Assembly (NCBI RefSeq): GCF_012933365.1
Contig: NZ_JABBVZ010000007.1
Coordinates: 1 to 64,000 of the forward strand
Length of the DNA stretch: 64,000 nt
Direction: 5' to 3'
Source: Sulfobacillus harzensis
GTDB lineage: Bacteria; Bacillota; Sulfobacillia; Sulfobacillales; Sulfobacillaceae
Each line of letters opens with the position of its first letter. The first letter of the stretch is position 1. The notes beneath the pieces are model-generated. The model had not been told where the DNA came from and did not search any database. It saw nothing but the letters and a program-made list of their open reading frames with translations. Shown in pieces: positions 16,813 to 25,712 of this stretch. The position numbers were made by a program, and so were the translations under genes.

Positions 16813-17503
16813 AGATCGTCCGCTGGCATCGGAGGTTCGCTGGGATGGCGAACGACCGCGACGGCGGGGCTTTTCCGAATCCGTCTTTTGTGAGGGCAAG
16901 ACGGAAGCGCAGCTTCTCGCGATCGCAGCGCAACTAGATTCCAAGAGTCCGGTGCTCTTTACCCGCTTGGAGGAATCCCTGGCCCAGCAGATTTCTTTGG
17001 CGTATGCCGATCAGCCATTCTCATACGATGCCGTTTCCAAAACAGCCTTGTGGGGAGAGAGGCCGGCGCCCGACCCTGAGCGCGTGGTCGCCGTCGTGAC
17101 CGCCGGCAGCGCGGATATTCCGGTCGCACGGGAAGCGGAACGGGCCTTGGAAGCCGAAGGTGTTACAGTGCTGGCGCGCTATGATGTCGGCGTGGCCGGT
17201 TTGCATCGTCTGCTCGCGGTGTGGCCCGACTTGGAAGCGGCCGATGTCATCATCGTGGTGGCGGGAATGGATGGAGCGCTTCCCAGCGTTGTCGGTGGAA
17301 TGGCTCGGCAGCCGGTCATCGCGGTGCCGACCAGTATTGGCTACGGTGCTCACTTTCAGGGGTTGGCCCCTCTTCTCACCATGCTCACCAGTTGCGCAGA
17401 GGGGGTAGGCGTGGTCAACATTGACAACGGCTTTGGGGCAGCACGGCTGGCGACGCAGATTGTTCGCTTAAAAAAACCGCATGCCCGCGCTGGAGGAGCA
17501 TGA
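16799..17503 (+). CDS. larB: LarB, NaAD carboxylase/hydrolase of nickel-pincer synthesis
   Basis: LarB carboxylates and hydrolyses nicotinic acid adenine dinucleotide to pyridinium-3,5-dicarboxylate mononucleotide, the first committed step of the pincer cofactor. The AIR-carboxylase-like domain is clear: VVAVVTAGSADIPVAREA, RYDVGVAGLHRLL, VVAGMDGALPSVVGG, VPTSIGYGA and MLTSCAEGVGVVNIDNG. The essential cysteine corresponds to C199. The ATG at 16799 follows GGGGGGA and gives 234 residues, overlapping larC1 by 14 bases; the frame is open further upstream but inside larC1. Its stop overlaps the next start. Confidence 0.93.
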   Translation: MFTPEDRPLASEVRWDGERPRRRGFSESVFCEGKTEAQLLAIAAQLDSKSPVLFTRLEESLAQQISLAYADQPFSYDAVSKTALWGERPAPDPERVVAVVTAGSADIPVAREAERALEAEGVTVLARYDVGVAGLHRLLAVWPDLEAADVIIVVAGMDGALPSVVGGMARQPVIAVPTSIGYGAHFQGLAPLLTMLTSCAEGVGVVNIDNGFGAARLATQIVRLKKPHARAGGA

Positions 17504-18429
17504 TGAGCCTCTATCTCCACGTCAACAGCGGTGTCTCATATCCAGAGCTCAAAACGCTGCTGCAAGCCCATCAGAAGATCGCACCCTCACGGGACGATCT
17601 TGCCGAAGCGGTGATGGATTGCGCAGCAGAACTGGGCCAGCCATTCTTGAACACCGGTGAGGTGTCCCCTTTGGTGTCATGGCTGGCCCATGAAGGGCTT
17701 TTCGTGGGTCCGCTACCTCTCGATTTAAAGAACCCCTGGCCCGTGAAGGCTCTCGCAGGGTTTGAGGTCTTTTCTTGTCCAGGGGCCGTGCTTGATACCC
17801 GGGTTGTGGCGCTGATTCGCGGGGTGGCGCGGCCGACGCGAAAATTTGAGGGCCGCGTGCGCTGGGTCGAGGACGCCTCCTCAGGAGACCAAACGGTGCC
17901 ATTTCGGGTGATGGCATTGGACACGGCGGTGAGCACAGAAGATGAAGCGCCCGCCTTGTTGCTGGAGACCAACATTGACGACATGGCGCCTGAAGCGTTG
18001 GGCTATGTTCTGGACCGACTGTTGAAAGAGGGAGCTCGTGATGCCTGGATGACGCCGATTGTGATGAAGAAGTCCCGGAGCGCGGTTCTTTTGAGTGTGT
18101 TGGCCCCCTGGGACAGGGCGGAAGCGCTTACCGATGTTGTCTTCGCGGAGACGACAACGCTCGGAATTCGACGGCGCAGGGTGGATACCCTCATGCTGAG
18201 GCGTCGCCGCGATGCGGTTCGGACTCCGTATGGCGTCATCCAAGTGAAAGTGGGCTTCTTTCAGGGGCGGGTTCGCTCGCTACATCCCGAGTTTGAGGAT
18301 TGCGCACGAGCGGCGGAGCAGGCCCATGTACCACTCAGGGTGGTGGCCGAAAGCGCCGTTCAGGCTTGGAGGTTGAGCCGGGCTGTGGAGACTGGGGAAG
18401 AACAGAAAATCATGGAGGGGGAGGACTAA
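17500..18429 (+). CDS. larC2: LarC2 with a degenerate LarC1-like N-terminal half
   Basis: Residues about 151-300 are the LarC C-terminal domain: LLLETNIDDMAPEALGYVLD, AWMTPIVMKKSRSAVLLSVL and ETTTLGIRRRRV. The first 150 residues are not recognised as a separate family but look like an eroded LarC1 half. LYLHVNSGVSYPELKTLL parallels LYFDAFSGIAGDMVVGALL, FVGPLPL parallels MVGPIPT, and LAGFEVFSCPGAVLDTRVVAL parallels LLRGFRTRAGGVSRELTTPT. This suggests duplication of a full larC followed by loss of opposite halves. The start overlaps the larB stop (ATGATGA). Confidence 0.85.
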   Translation: MMSLYLHVNSGVSYPELKTLLQAHQKIAPSRDDLAEAVMDCAAELGQPFLNTGEVSPLVSWLAHEGLFVGPLPLDLKNPWPVKALAGFEVFSCPGAVLDTRVVALIRGVARPTRKFEGRVRWVEDASSGDQTVPFRVMALDTAVSTEDEAPALLLETNIDDMAPEALGYVLDRLLKEGARDAWMTPIVMKKSRSAVLLSVLAPWDRAEALTDVVFAETTTLGIRRRRVDTLMLRRRRDAVRTPYGVIQVKVGFFQGRVRSLHPEFEDCARAAEQAHVPLRVVAESAVQAWRLSRAVETGEEQKIMEGED

Positions 18430-18431
18430 GC

Positions 18432-19184
18432 ATGGTGCTGGCAGACCGTTTGCGGAGGGGAGAGCGGGGACTCCGGGGCATCTTTGTCGGGGCGCCCTCG
18501 GTCGATTTGGTGGAAATGGCGGGATTGGGCGGGGCCGATTTTGTGGTATTGGACGCCGAGCATGGGACGGTCTGGCCGGCAGTGCCGGAGCTTTTGCGGG
18601 CGGCCGAGGCAGTGCGGGTCCCTGCCTTGGTGCGGGTTTTGAAGGGGCGCACGGACATGATATGGCAAGCGTTGGACTTTGGCGCCGAAGGCGTGTTGGT
18701 GCCGGGCATCCGCAGCGTCGACGAGGCCCGCTCAGCACTTCGGGCTGCCCGCTACGCGCCCGAGGGGGAGCGGGGGTTGGCGTTTTCTACGCGGGCGGCC
18801 ACCTACGGCTACGATGCGGGTCCTGAATTCCTCAAGAAAGCCAATCGTCAAGTCACCGTCTTGCTGCAGGTGGAAACCCGCCAAGCGGTAGAAAACTTGA
18901 AGGATATCTTGAAGTTGCCGGGCCTTAACGGAATCTTTGTGGGACCTACCGATCTGTCCGTCGCTTATGGGGAGGAAAGCCGGCAAACGGAGCGGGTTGT
19001 CTCCCTCATCGAAGGGATCCGCCAAGAGGCGGAGCAGGCCGGCATCCCTTGGGGGCTTTTCGCGGGCACCGCTGAGAATCATCGGTCATGGCGGAAAAAG
19101 GGTAGTTGGTATTGTGCGACAGGCATCGCCAATCTCTTTCGTCCAGCACTTGAGGCCTGGTTAGAGCGGGAGCCGTTGTCATGA
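18432..19184 (+). CDS. HpcH/HpaI-family 2-keto-3-deoxy sugar-acid aldolase
   Basis: This 250-residue class II aldolase carries the family landmarks VVLDAEHG, LVRV, GAEGVLVPGIRSVDEA, LLQVET and IFVGPTDLS. It performs metal-dependent retro-aldol cleavage of 2-keto-3-deoxy acids to pyruvate and an aldehyde, the natural next step after a UxaA-type dehydratase. The ATG at 18432 follows a GGAGGGGGAGGA site; upstream codons in the same frame lie inside larC2. The stop overlaps the next start by four bases. Confidence 0.9.
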   Translation: MVLADRLRRGERGLRGIFVGAPSVDLVEMAGLGGADFVVLDAEHGTVWPAVPELLRAAEAVRVPALVRVLKGRTDMIWQALDFGAEGVLVPGIRSVDEARSALRAARYAPEGERGLAFSTRAATYGYDAGPEFLKKANRQVTVLLQVETRQAVENLKDILKLPGLNGIFVGPTDLSVAYGEESRQTERVVSLIEGIRQEAEQAGIPWGLFAGTAENHRSWRKKGSWYCATGIANLFRPALEAWLEREPLS

Positions 19185-20113
19185 GGCGGGTGCTGGTGCC
19201 TCAAGCGATTGATCCGGCGGGGATGGAGGTCCTACGCCATCCCGAGGTAATCATCCTAGGACCGCTCAGCAGTCCAGATGAACTCAGCGCGGCGATGCGA
19301 GAGGTGGATGCGGTGCTCATCCGTCTATGGCCCATCTCGGGAGAGGCCATTCGCTCTGCGCGCCGACTCAAGGTCATTGCCAAGCATGGCGTCGGGACGG
19401 ACAATATCGATTTAGAGGCGTGCCGCAAGAGAGGTGTGCACGTAACCATCACCGAGACGGCGAATCGGGGGACGGTCAGCGAATATGTGCTGGGCGCCTT
19501 AATTACAGTCGCCCGCCATTGGAAGGCGGCCGAAGAGGCTCTGAAGGCGGGCGATTACGAGGGCCGAATTCGCTACTATGGCACCGAGTGGGCGGGAAAG
19601 ACCATCGGTGTGGTCGGCTACGGCCGCATTGGTCGTTCGCTCACGCCGCGATTGGTTCATGGGCTTCATGCCCAGGTGCTGGTGTATGATCCCTACGTGC
19701 CCCGGGATATTCTCATGGACCACCCCCAAGTTCAATGGGCTGACAGCTTGGACGCATTAGTGAAGGCGGCGGACGCTGTCACCTTGCACACGCCCTTGAC
19801 GCCAGAAACCTATCGCATGTTTGATGCGGCGCGTTTAGCCAAGATGAAGCCGGGCGCGTTCCTCATTAATGCGGCCCGCGGACCCATTGTTGATCCGGTC
19901 GCGTTGGTTGACGCGCTGACATCACACCACCTAGGGGGAGCCGTCTTGGATGTTTTTGATCCGGAGCCGCCTCTGGCCGACAATCCCTTGTGGGAGGCTC
20001 CCAACTTGCTGGTGACGCCCCATATTGCCGCCTCTACCCACGAGGCGGTTCAGAGGATGGGCGTAGAGGCGGCCGCCTCCATCATGCAGCACTTTCATCT
20101 GCGAGAAGGCTAG
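19181..20113 (+). CDS. D-isomer-specific 2-hydroxyacid dehydrogenase
   Basis: This 310-residue protein belongs to the SerA/hydroxypyruvate reductase family. It has VVGYGRIGRSL (NAD motif), the substrate arginine in INAARGPIVD, the glutamate in FDPEPPLADNP and the catalytic histidine in VTPHIAAST. It reduces a 2-oxoacid or oxidises the hydroxyacid. As the last gene of the dehydratase/lar operon it may handle an aldolase product or a hydroxyacid tied to the LarA-like enzyme. The tail overlaps the convergent LarA-like gene by four bases. Confidence 0.9.
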   Translation: MRRVLVPQAIDPAGMEVLRHPEVIILGPLSSPDELSAAMREVDAVLIRLWPISGEAIRSARRLKVIAKHGVGTDNIDLEACRKRGVHVTITETANRGTVSEYVLGALITVARHWKAAEEALKAGDYEGRIRYYGTEWAGKTIGVVGYGRIGRSLTPRLVHGLHAQVLVYDPYVPRDILMDHPQVQWADSLDALVKAADAVTLHTPLTPETYRMFDAARLAKMKPGAFLINAARGPIVDPVALVDALTSHHLGGAVLDVFDPEPPLADNPLWEAPNLLVTPHIAASTHEAVQRMGVEAAASIMQHFHLREG

Positions 20114-21393
20114 GACAGTAGAACCCCCGCAGCACTGTGAAGGGTGCCGCTCGTGTCAAAGGTCAAATCCGCCCATTCGTTTAGCGGAGTCAACCCGAGG
20201 GTTGCGGCATCATCCCATAAGGCCTCGCTAATCGCCATATCCTCCAAATGGAGCGTGTCGCGAATGATGAGGACCCGGGTATGAGCTGGATCAGTGCCAT
20301 TGATGGTGCGTAGAGCAACCTCGATAGCATCCCGATCATTCGCCATCACCATTGGGGTTTTTATGGGATTAAATTCGGTCGATGTTAACGCGTTGGTGTA
20401 GGTAGTGGGCCAATCGATGGCATCATAGGCGCGGCGAGAGACACTGTCGGCCAGACCGATTCCATTGGCGTTTCCATGGGTTTCCTCGGTCAAGCTTAAT
20501 ACCACGATTTTTCCGATGGTGGGTCCTGGGTACGCGGCATTGGCGGGGCCGTACCGACCGGTGACATTGGGGTCCATCCCGTCCCCAGAGATGTTTTTGC
20601 CCAATTGGGCAACGACGAGGACATCAAGGTGATCAAACGGCAGACGCGCCATCCATTCCCGGGACTTTTGCATGAGAGCGGGCTCTTCCTGCAAAATGGC
20701 GTCGGCGGCGACAGCACGAACCAGTGCCGTTTGTTCATGGCCATTTTCGACCAGGGCGATACCGAACGCGACCGGCAGGTGCTCGATGATAAAGGCGGCT
20801 ACTTCCGGGACGACGTGGTGAAAGTGGTCGAACCCACGTGTGTGCACCGCGGCCGCCCCCCGCTGCTTTCCAAATCCGATAGCCAGCATCTTGGCCAACC
20901 CGCTTTCGATAGGACCGTGAAAGGCAGTGTGCGCCTTCACCCGATTGATGGGGATGATGCCATCTAGTTCCAGGGCCGCACGGCTAAAGTAAATGGGCGT
21001 GCCGTCGTTCTGCTGGCCGATTTCTTCCGTCTCCATCCGGGCGTCAATACGGGCTCCCATAGAAGCTTCGGTAATTCCGTAGCTTGCCAACACTGCCTTT
21101 TGCCCGTCCGGTGTGGCCCCCCCATGGGATCCCATTGTAGGGACAATGACGACGTCGGCCCCACGGGCTCGAATCTCATCGATGGCGGTCTTGGCCACGA
21201 CGGCTAAATTGGCAATTCCGCGGCTGCCCAATCCGACGGCGTAGGTTTTGCCCGGTGAGATGAGATGCTGGACTCGGGTGATTTCCCGCTGAACCGCTGT
21301 GACGATATCGGGTTCCACCGGTCCCGGCAGTACCTGGCGGACGGCGCGGAACCGTGGCCAGTCGATGGGGGGAAAAGGGGATAAATCGAGCAT
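20110..21393 (-). CDS. LarA-like nickel-pincer-dependent 2-hydroxyacid racemase/epimerase
   Basis: This 427-residue protein resembles the LarA superfamily (DUF2088). Residues that in lactate racemase bind or use the pincer cofactor have counterparts at a nearly constant offset: R58 (R75 in LarA), H90 in GSHGGAT (H108), H159 (H174), K168 in ESGLAKML (K184, which carries the cofactor) and H184 in VHTRGF (H200). Known LarA homologues racemise lactate, malate and phenyllactate or epimerise D-gluconate at C2. The nearby lar maturation genes support an active nickel enzyme, and the sugar-acid setting favours an epimerase (inference). An AAAGGAG site precedes the ATG. Confidence 0.8.
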   Translation of the reverse strand: MLDLSPFPPIDWPRFRAVRQVLPGPVEPDIVTAVQREITRVQHLISPGKTYAVGLGSRGIANLAVVAKTAIDEIRARGADVVIVPTMGSHGGATPDGQKAVLASYGITEASMGARIDARMETEEIGQQNDGTPIYFSRAALELDGIIPINRVKAHTAFHGPIESGLAKMLAIGFGKQRGAAAVHTRGFDHFHHVVPEVAAFIIEHLPVAFGIALVENGHEQTALVRAVAADAILQEEPALMQKSREWMARLPFDHLDVLVVAQLGKNISGDGMDPNVTGRYGPANAAYPGPTIGKIVVLSLTEETHGNANGIGLADSVSRRAYDAIDWPTTYTNALTSTEFNPIKTPMVMANDRDAIEVALRTINGTDPAHTRVLIIRDTLHLEDMAISEALWDDAATLGLTPLNEWADLTFDTSGTLHSAAGVLLS

Positions 21394-21423
21394 AACGACA
21401 CTCCTTTCGGCAGAAAAGCCGGC

Positions 21424-22215
21424 TCAAACCATGTCCTGAGACGGCTTCGTGGGGGAAACTTCATAGGGCACCAAAATAAGGCGGACGCCCCGTTGGCGAA
21501 TCTCATCCTGCATGTCCTCAGGCATTCGGTCGTCGCTGACAAGGACGTCGATGCTCTCCAAGGGGGCCACGGTAATGAGGGCGGATTGTTGGAACTTAGA
21601 GAAATCGGTGACCAGAATCACCTGTCTTGCACGGGCAATCATCGTGCGCTTGACGGCCACGGAATCGACCGAAAAGTTGCTGAGGCCTTCAGCAACGTTG
21701 ACGACGGCGGCGGACAACACCACTACGTCAGCGTTCAGTTGTTCGAGAAAATCGGTGGTGAAGTGGCCAAGCAAAGAGGCGGTGTCGGTCCGATATTCGC
21801 CCGCTGTCACCAAGACCTGCACCCGTTCCTTTTCTCCCAATGCCGCCGCTGCGGGAAGTGAATTGGTAATGGCAGTCAAGGGCAAGTCATTGGGGATGCG
21901 ACGCGCGACTTCCAATACGGTGGTCCCCGCATCAAAGATAACCACTTGATGGGGTTCCAAAAGCTGGGCGGTTTTAGCGCCGAGCGCCTGCTTGACCATT
22001 GGCTGCTCTTTCAGGCGCTCCGCCCAGCCGCGGCCATATTGCAGGTTCGGCCGGATTATAGCCCCTCCGCTGGTGCGGATGACTAGATTGCGTTCCTCCA
22101 ACGCTTGCAAATCGCGATAGATGGTCATGGGCGACACGTTGAAGCGCTCAGCCAATTCCTTAACCGATATTTGCGTTTCACGAAGAAGCATATCGACAAT
22201 GTCATCTTGCCGCAT
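21424..22215 (-). CDS. DeoR-family transcriptional regulator
   Basis: The N-terminal DeoR helix-turn-helix reads ISVKELAERFNVSPMTIYRDL. A sugar-phosphate-isomerase-like sensor domain follows, with FDAGTTVLEVAR, NSLPAAAAL, VTDFSKFQQSAL and VSDDRMP. Such repressors usually respond to phosphorylated sugar metabolites. The ATG at 22215 is about seven bases from GAGGAGA; a TTG at 22218 is adjacent. It lies between livF and the LarA-like gene with short gaps, so it is probably the regulator of this transporter/racemase operon. Confidence 0.9.
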   Translation of the reverse strand: MRQDDIVDMLLRETQISVKELAERFNVSPMTIYRDLQALEERNLVIRTSGGAIIRPNLQYGRGWAERLKEQPMVKQALGAKTAQLLEPHQVVIFDAGTTVLEVARRIPNDLPLTAITNSLPAAAALGEKERVQVLVTAGEYRTDTASLLGHFTTDFLEQLNADVVVLSAAVVNVAEGLSNFSVDSVAVKRTMIARARQVILVTDFSKFQQSALITVAPLESIDVLVSDDRMPEDMQDEIRQRGVRLILVPYEVSPTKPSQDMV

Positions 22216-22244
22216 CAAAACGTCTCCTCGTCGATGTGATCATC

Positions 22245-22985
22245 TTAAGCTTCGGCCGGCGCGGACTCCTCGCCGAGTCCGAGATAGGCATTTTGGACCC
22301 GCTGATTTTGGCGCAGGCGGTCAACCGTGTCGTGGATCGTGATGGCTCCTGTTTCCATTACATAGGCCCGACGGCTTACAGAAAAGGCCATAGGAGCGTT
22401 TTGTTCCACCAACAGGATGGCCGTTCCTTGCCGCCCTATTTCGGCGATGGTGCGAAAAAGCTGCTTGACGATGATGGGCGCCAAACCTAATGAGGGTTCA
22501 TCCAGCAATAGCACTTTGGGATTGGACATTAACCCCCGGGCCACCGCCACCATTTGTTGCTGCCCGCCGGACAGCGCCCAGGCGGGTCGATCCAGGTGCT
22601 GCTCAAGAACGGGAAACATGGCCAACACGCGTTCCACTTCAGAAGCTAGTTGGGAGCGCTTCAGTTTTCGTATCGTGGCCCCTAAATAGAGATTTTCGCG
22701 GACGGTCAGCCCTGGGAAAAGGCGGCGACCCTCGGGGACGTGTGCAACCCCAAGGGATACGATGTACTCCGGCGGCCGGCCAGAAATCCGTTCGCCGTCA
22801 AGGAATACATCGCCGCGGCTAGGACGTAAGAGGCCGGAGATAACGCGCAAAGTGGTGGTTTTGCCCGCACCGTTCGCCCCAAGGAGGGCGACGATCTCCG
22901 TTCCGTCCACCGTGAGTGAGACGTTGCGCAGGGCCTGGGCGCGTCCGTAAAAAGCGGCCAGATTCTTAACTTCCAGCTTCGGCAT
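22245..22985 (-). CDS. livF: LivF-type ABC transporter ATP-binding protein
   Basis: This 246-residue ATPase has Walker A GANGAGKTT, the signature LSGGQQQMVAVARG, Walker B VLLLDEPSLGL and the LivF-typical VPEGRRLFPGLTVRENL. It is one of the two nucleotide-binding domains of a branched-chain amino acid/hydrophobic amino acid (HAAT) importer; the other is fused to LivM upstream. The start follows GGAGGAGGAG and overlaps the livM-livG stop by 20 bases. The substrate may be a hydroxyacid rather than an amino acid, given the LarA-like gene downstream. Confidence 0.92.
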   Translation of the reverse strand: MPKLEVKNLAAFYGRAQALRNVSLTVDGTEIVALLGANGAGKTTTLRVISGLLRPSRGDVFLDGERISGRPPEYIVSLGVAHVPEGRRLFPGLTVRENLYLGATIRKLKRSQLASEVERVLAMFPVLEQHLDRPAWALSGGQQQMVAVARGLMSNPKVLLLDEPSLGLAPIIVKQLFRTIAEIGRQGTAILLVEQNAPMAFSVSRRAYVMETGAITIHDTVDRLRQNQRVQNAYLGLGEESAPAEA

Positions 22986-24750
22986 GCTCCTCCTCCTTGT
23001 CCTGTCCCAAAAAGGCTTCCAGCACCAGTGGATCCTTGAGAACCTCCTCTACGCTGCCTTGGGCAATTTTCCGCCCGAAGTTCAAAACCGTTAGGCGGTC
23101 GGCTAACTTGGTGACCAAGGCCATATCGTGCTCAATCAACAAGATAGTGGTGCCTTGGCTTTTCAGCCGATTCAGCACGGCTAGAAGATTGGCCGTTTCC
23201 GTATCATTGAGTCCCGCCGCTGGCTCGTCAAGAAGCAAAACGGTGGGTTCGGCGACCAATGCGCGGGCCAACTCCACCAATCGCTGCTGGCCGTGGGCAA
23301 GACTGACCGCTGGCCGAAGGGCTAGTTCGCTGAGACCTACAAAGTTGAGGGCTTCCATGGCCCGTATTTCAAAGTCCCGTTGCTCGCGGCGCGATGCCGG
23401 CGAGCCAAGCATGTTGCCAAGAAACGTGGCTCTTCGATGCCGATGCAAGCCTAGCATAACATTTTCAAGGGCTGTCATCTCTTTGCATAGTCGGATATTT
23501 TGAAAAGTACGAGCAATGCCGCGGGCTGTGATGCGGTCTGCCGGGAGGCCATTAATGCGGGATTCTTGCAGCATTACCGTACCACTCGAAAGAGGATAGA
23601 CCCCGGAAATAAGGTTTAGCACGGTGGTCTTCCCCGATCCGTTAGGACCCACCAGGGCATGGGCTTCTTGGCCCAGAACGGTAAGATTCATGTCGTCCAC
23701 CGCTTTCAACCCACCGAACGATTTGGACACTCCTTCCAGCGTGAGCACTGGAGCGCCGGCAGTTACCAGATTGGGACGGGGTGTGGACCCGCTCTTCAGG
23801 CTAGGCAAGGTGGGCGCGACGATGCGTTGCCACAACCGCTCCACCGTCGACCATATTCCTCCGGGGAGGAGAACGACAACCACAAGCACAATCAGTGCAT
23901 AGACGACCAGGTAGATGTTTTGTAGAAATCGCAAAAACTCCGGTAAAAGTGTCAGCACTACGGTTCCGAGAATCGTGCCAGCGGCCGATCCCGCACCGCC
24001 CACTACTGTCATGGCTAAGAAAGTGACAGATTGGGTGAAGTTGAAAGTCGACGGGCTGATATACATGGCGGCGCTGGCGTATAGCCCTCCCCCTAGTCCG
24101 GCGATGGCGGCCCCGACAGTAAAGGCAACCGCCTTGCCCAAAAACGCGTTTACCCCCATGACGCGGGCCGCTAGTTCGTTCTCCCGAATGCCTCTTAAAG
24201 CACGGCCCCACGTGAATCGGCGGAGCACGTGGACACCGGATGCGACCAGCATCAAAATGACGATTACCAAGTATAGGAATGGTTTGTCATCAAGCATAGA
24301 GATTCCAAAAAAGTGCGGTCGTACAATGCCTGTTATGCCGTTGGGACCGCCTGTTACCGGTATCCAATTGTTAAGCACCAGACTAATGAGGACCTGAAAG
24401 CCGATGGTGACCATGGCCAGATAGTGGCCGGCCATTTTGAGAGTGGAAAGGCCGATAATCAGGCCGAAAATGGCGGTCAGCGCAATTCCCGCGATGAGTC
24501 CCATCCACAGCGAATGGGTATGCAGTGACACGATCGCCGTGGCATAGGCTCCGATACCGAAGAACGCCGCCTGTCCCAGAGAGATTTGTCCCGTGTATCC
24601 CAAAATGACCGTTAGTCCCAAGTTGGCTAAGGCCCAAGTAGCAGCCTCGAGGGCGAGATTGAGATAATACGGGTTTTGGCCGAGAAGTTGCGGAACCAAT
24701 AACCCGAATACAATTACGGCCACCCACGGGATATAACGGAGTATTTTCAC
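22966..24750 (-). CDS. Fused LivM permease-LivG ATPase of HAAT-type importer
   Basis: The 594-residue protein joins a LivM-type permease (first ~310 residues, about ten hydrophobic segments, with GYTGQISLGQAAFFGIGAY and GGAGSAAGTILG) to a LivG-type ATPase. The ATPase half has Walker A GPNGSGKTT, RTFQNIRLCKEMTALENV, signature SLAHGQQRLVELARAL and Walker B VLLLDEPAAGL. Such fusions occur in HAAT systems but are less common than separate genes. The GTG at 24750 follows an AAAGGAGGT site by ten bases; codons further upstream overlap the end of livH and the ribosome binding site. Confidence 0.9.
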   Translation of the reverse strand: MKILRYIPWVAVIVFGLLVPQLLGQNPYYLNLALEAATWALANLGLTVILGYTGQISLGQAAFFGIGAYATAIVSLHTHSLWMGLIAGIALTAIFGLIIGLSTLKMAGHYLAMVTIGFQVLISLVLNNWIPVTGGPNGITGIVRPHFFGISMLDDKPFLYLVIVILMLVASGVHVLRRFTWGRALRGIRENELAARVMGVNAFLGKAVAFTVGAAIAGLGGGLYASAAMYISPSTFNFTQSVTFLAMTVVGGAGSAAGTILGTVVLTLLPEFLRFLQNIYLVVYALIVLVVVVLLPGGIWSTVERLWQRIVAPTLPSLKSGSTPRPNLVTAGAPVLTLEGVSKSFGGLKAVDDMNLTVLGQEAHALVGPNGSGKTTVLNLISGVYPLSSGTVMLQESRINGLPADRITARGIARTFQNIRLCKEMTALENVMLGLHRHRRATFLGNMLGSPASRREQRDFEIRAMEALNFVGLSELALRPAVSLAHGQQRLVELARALVAEPTVLLLDEPAAGLNDTETANLLAVLNRLKSQGTTILLIEHDMALVTKLADRLTVLNFGRKIAQGSVEEVLKDPLVLEAFLGQDKEEEHAEAGS

Positions 24751-24769
24751 CGTTAGCTGAACCTCCTTT

Positions 24770-25645
24770 CTACGCCTTTTCTGCGGTTTTCTCACCGAAT
24801 ATGCCCTGGGGTCTTAAGAACAAGAATAGGATTAGGAGGATAAATGCATAGGCGTCCTTATAGGGGGTAGAGATGTAGGCAGCACCCAAGGTTTCCACCA
24901 CGCCAATGCAGAGTCCTCCAATGATGGCCCCCACGGTGTTCCCGAAACCGCCGATAATCGAGGCGGCGAATGCCTTTAGCGCGATGCTGGTGCCCATGCT
25001 GGGCGACACATAGAAAATCGGCCCAACCAAGATGCCGGCTGCACCACCAAGAATCGAGGCGTAGACAAAGGTCAGCGCAATCATGACCGCGACGGGGATG
25101 CCCAAAAGCCGGGCAGTCTCTTTGTCTTGAGCTGTGGCTTCCATTTTCTTTCCTAAAAGGCTGCGGTCCAACACCAGATACTGGAACGCCACAAACACTG
25201 CGGTAACGCCTAAAATGGCCAGATACTGAACGGAGACCACGAGACTCCCGATGTTGATGGTCTGGGCGGAAAACAGGGATGGAAGGCTACTCGGTGTGGC
25301 ACCGAAGAGATCCTGGGCAAGATTTTGCAATAAGATAGAGGCGGCAATTGTGGAAATGATAACAGGGAGAAAGGATTGGTTGCGAAGCGGATAATAGACT
25401 CCAAGTTCGAAAAAGATGCCGAATACGGCCATTCCTGCTAAAGCCAACAAAAAGGCGATAATCATGTTCAGGTGCAGATCAACCAGGGTGACGGTCATCA
25501 TATAAGCACCCACCATCGCAATCTGCCCTTGAGCAAAGTTAACCACGTTAGCAGCCCGGTAAATGAGCACAAAGCCTAAGGCTACCAGCGCATAGATGGC
25601 ACCGATGCCTAGGCCACTAATCATGAGTTGTAGAAAATTAGCCAT
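24770..25645 (-). CDS. livH: LivH-type permease of HAAT importer
   Basis: This 291-residue very hydrophobic protein begins MANFLQLMISGLGIGAIYALVALG-type (first segment split here by the residue limit) and carries VVNFAQGQIAMVGAYM, AFAASIIGGFGNTVGAIIGG and ILFLFLRPQGIFGE, standard LivH motifs. It forms the membrane channel with LivM. A short hairpin separates it from the binding-protein gene upstream, consistent with higher expression of the binding protein. Confidence 0.92.
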   Translation of the reverse strand: MANFLQLMISGLGIGAIYALVALGFVLIYRAANVVNFAQGQIAMVGAYMMTVTLVDLHLNMIIAFLLALAGMAVFGIFFELGVYYPLRNQSFLPVIISTIAASILLQNLAQDLFGATPSSLPSLFSAQTINIGSLVVSVQYLAILGVTAVFVAFQYLVLDRSLLGKKMEATAQDKETARLLGIPVAVMIALTFVYASILGGAAGILVGPIFYVSPSMGTSIALKAFAASIIGGFGNTVGAIIGGLCIGVVETLGAAYISTPYKDAYAFILLILFLFLRPQGIFGEKTAEKA

Positions 25646-25670
25646 TCCTGTCCTCCCTCATGCGCTAGAG

Positions 25671-25691
25671 GGGGGAGGTGTGAGCTCCCCC
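25671..25691 (-). terminator. Hairpin between livK and livH, possible attenuator
   Basis: GGGGGAG (25671-25677) pairs with CTCCCCC (25685-25691) around a seven-base loop, in the gap after the livK stop. There is no U-tract, so partial termination or RNA stabilisation, as often follows binding-protein genes, is more likely than full termination. Confidence 0.4.
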
Positions 25692-25712
25692 GCAATCCTT
25701 CGGCTGTTTGGC

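Noticed and set aside
16051-18429. Programmed frameshift joining larC1 and larC2
   Set aside because: A complete larB gene separates the two, so they must be made as separate proteins.
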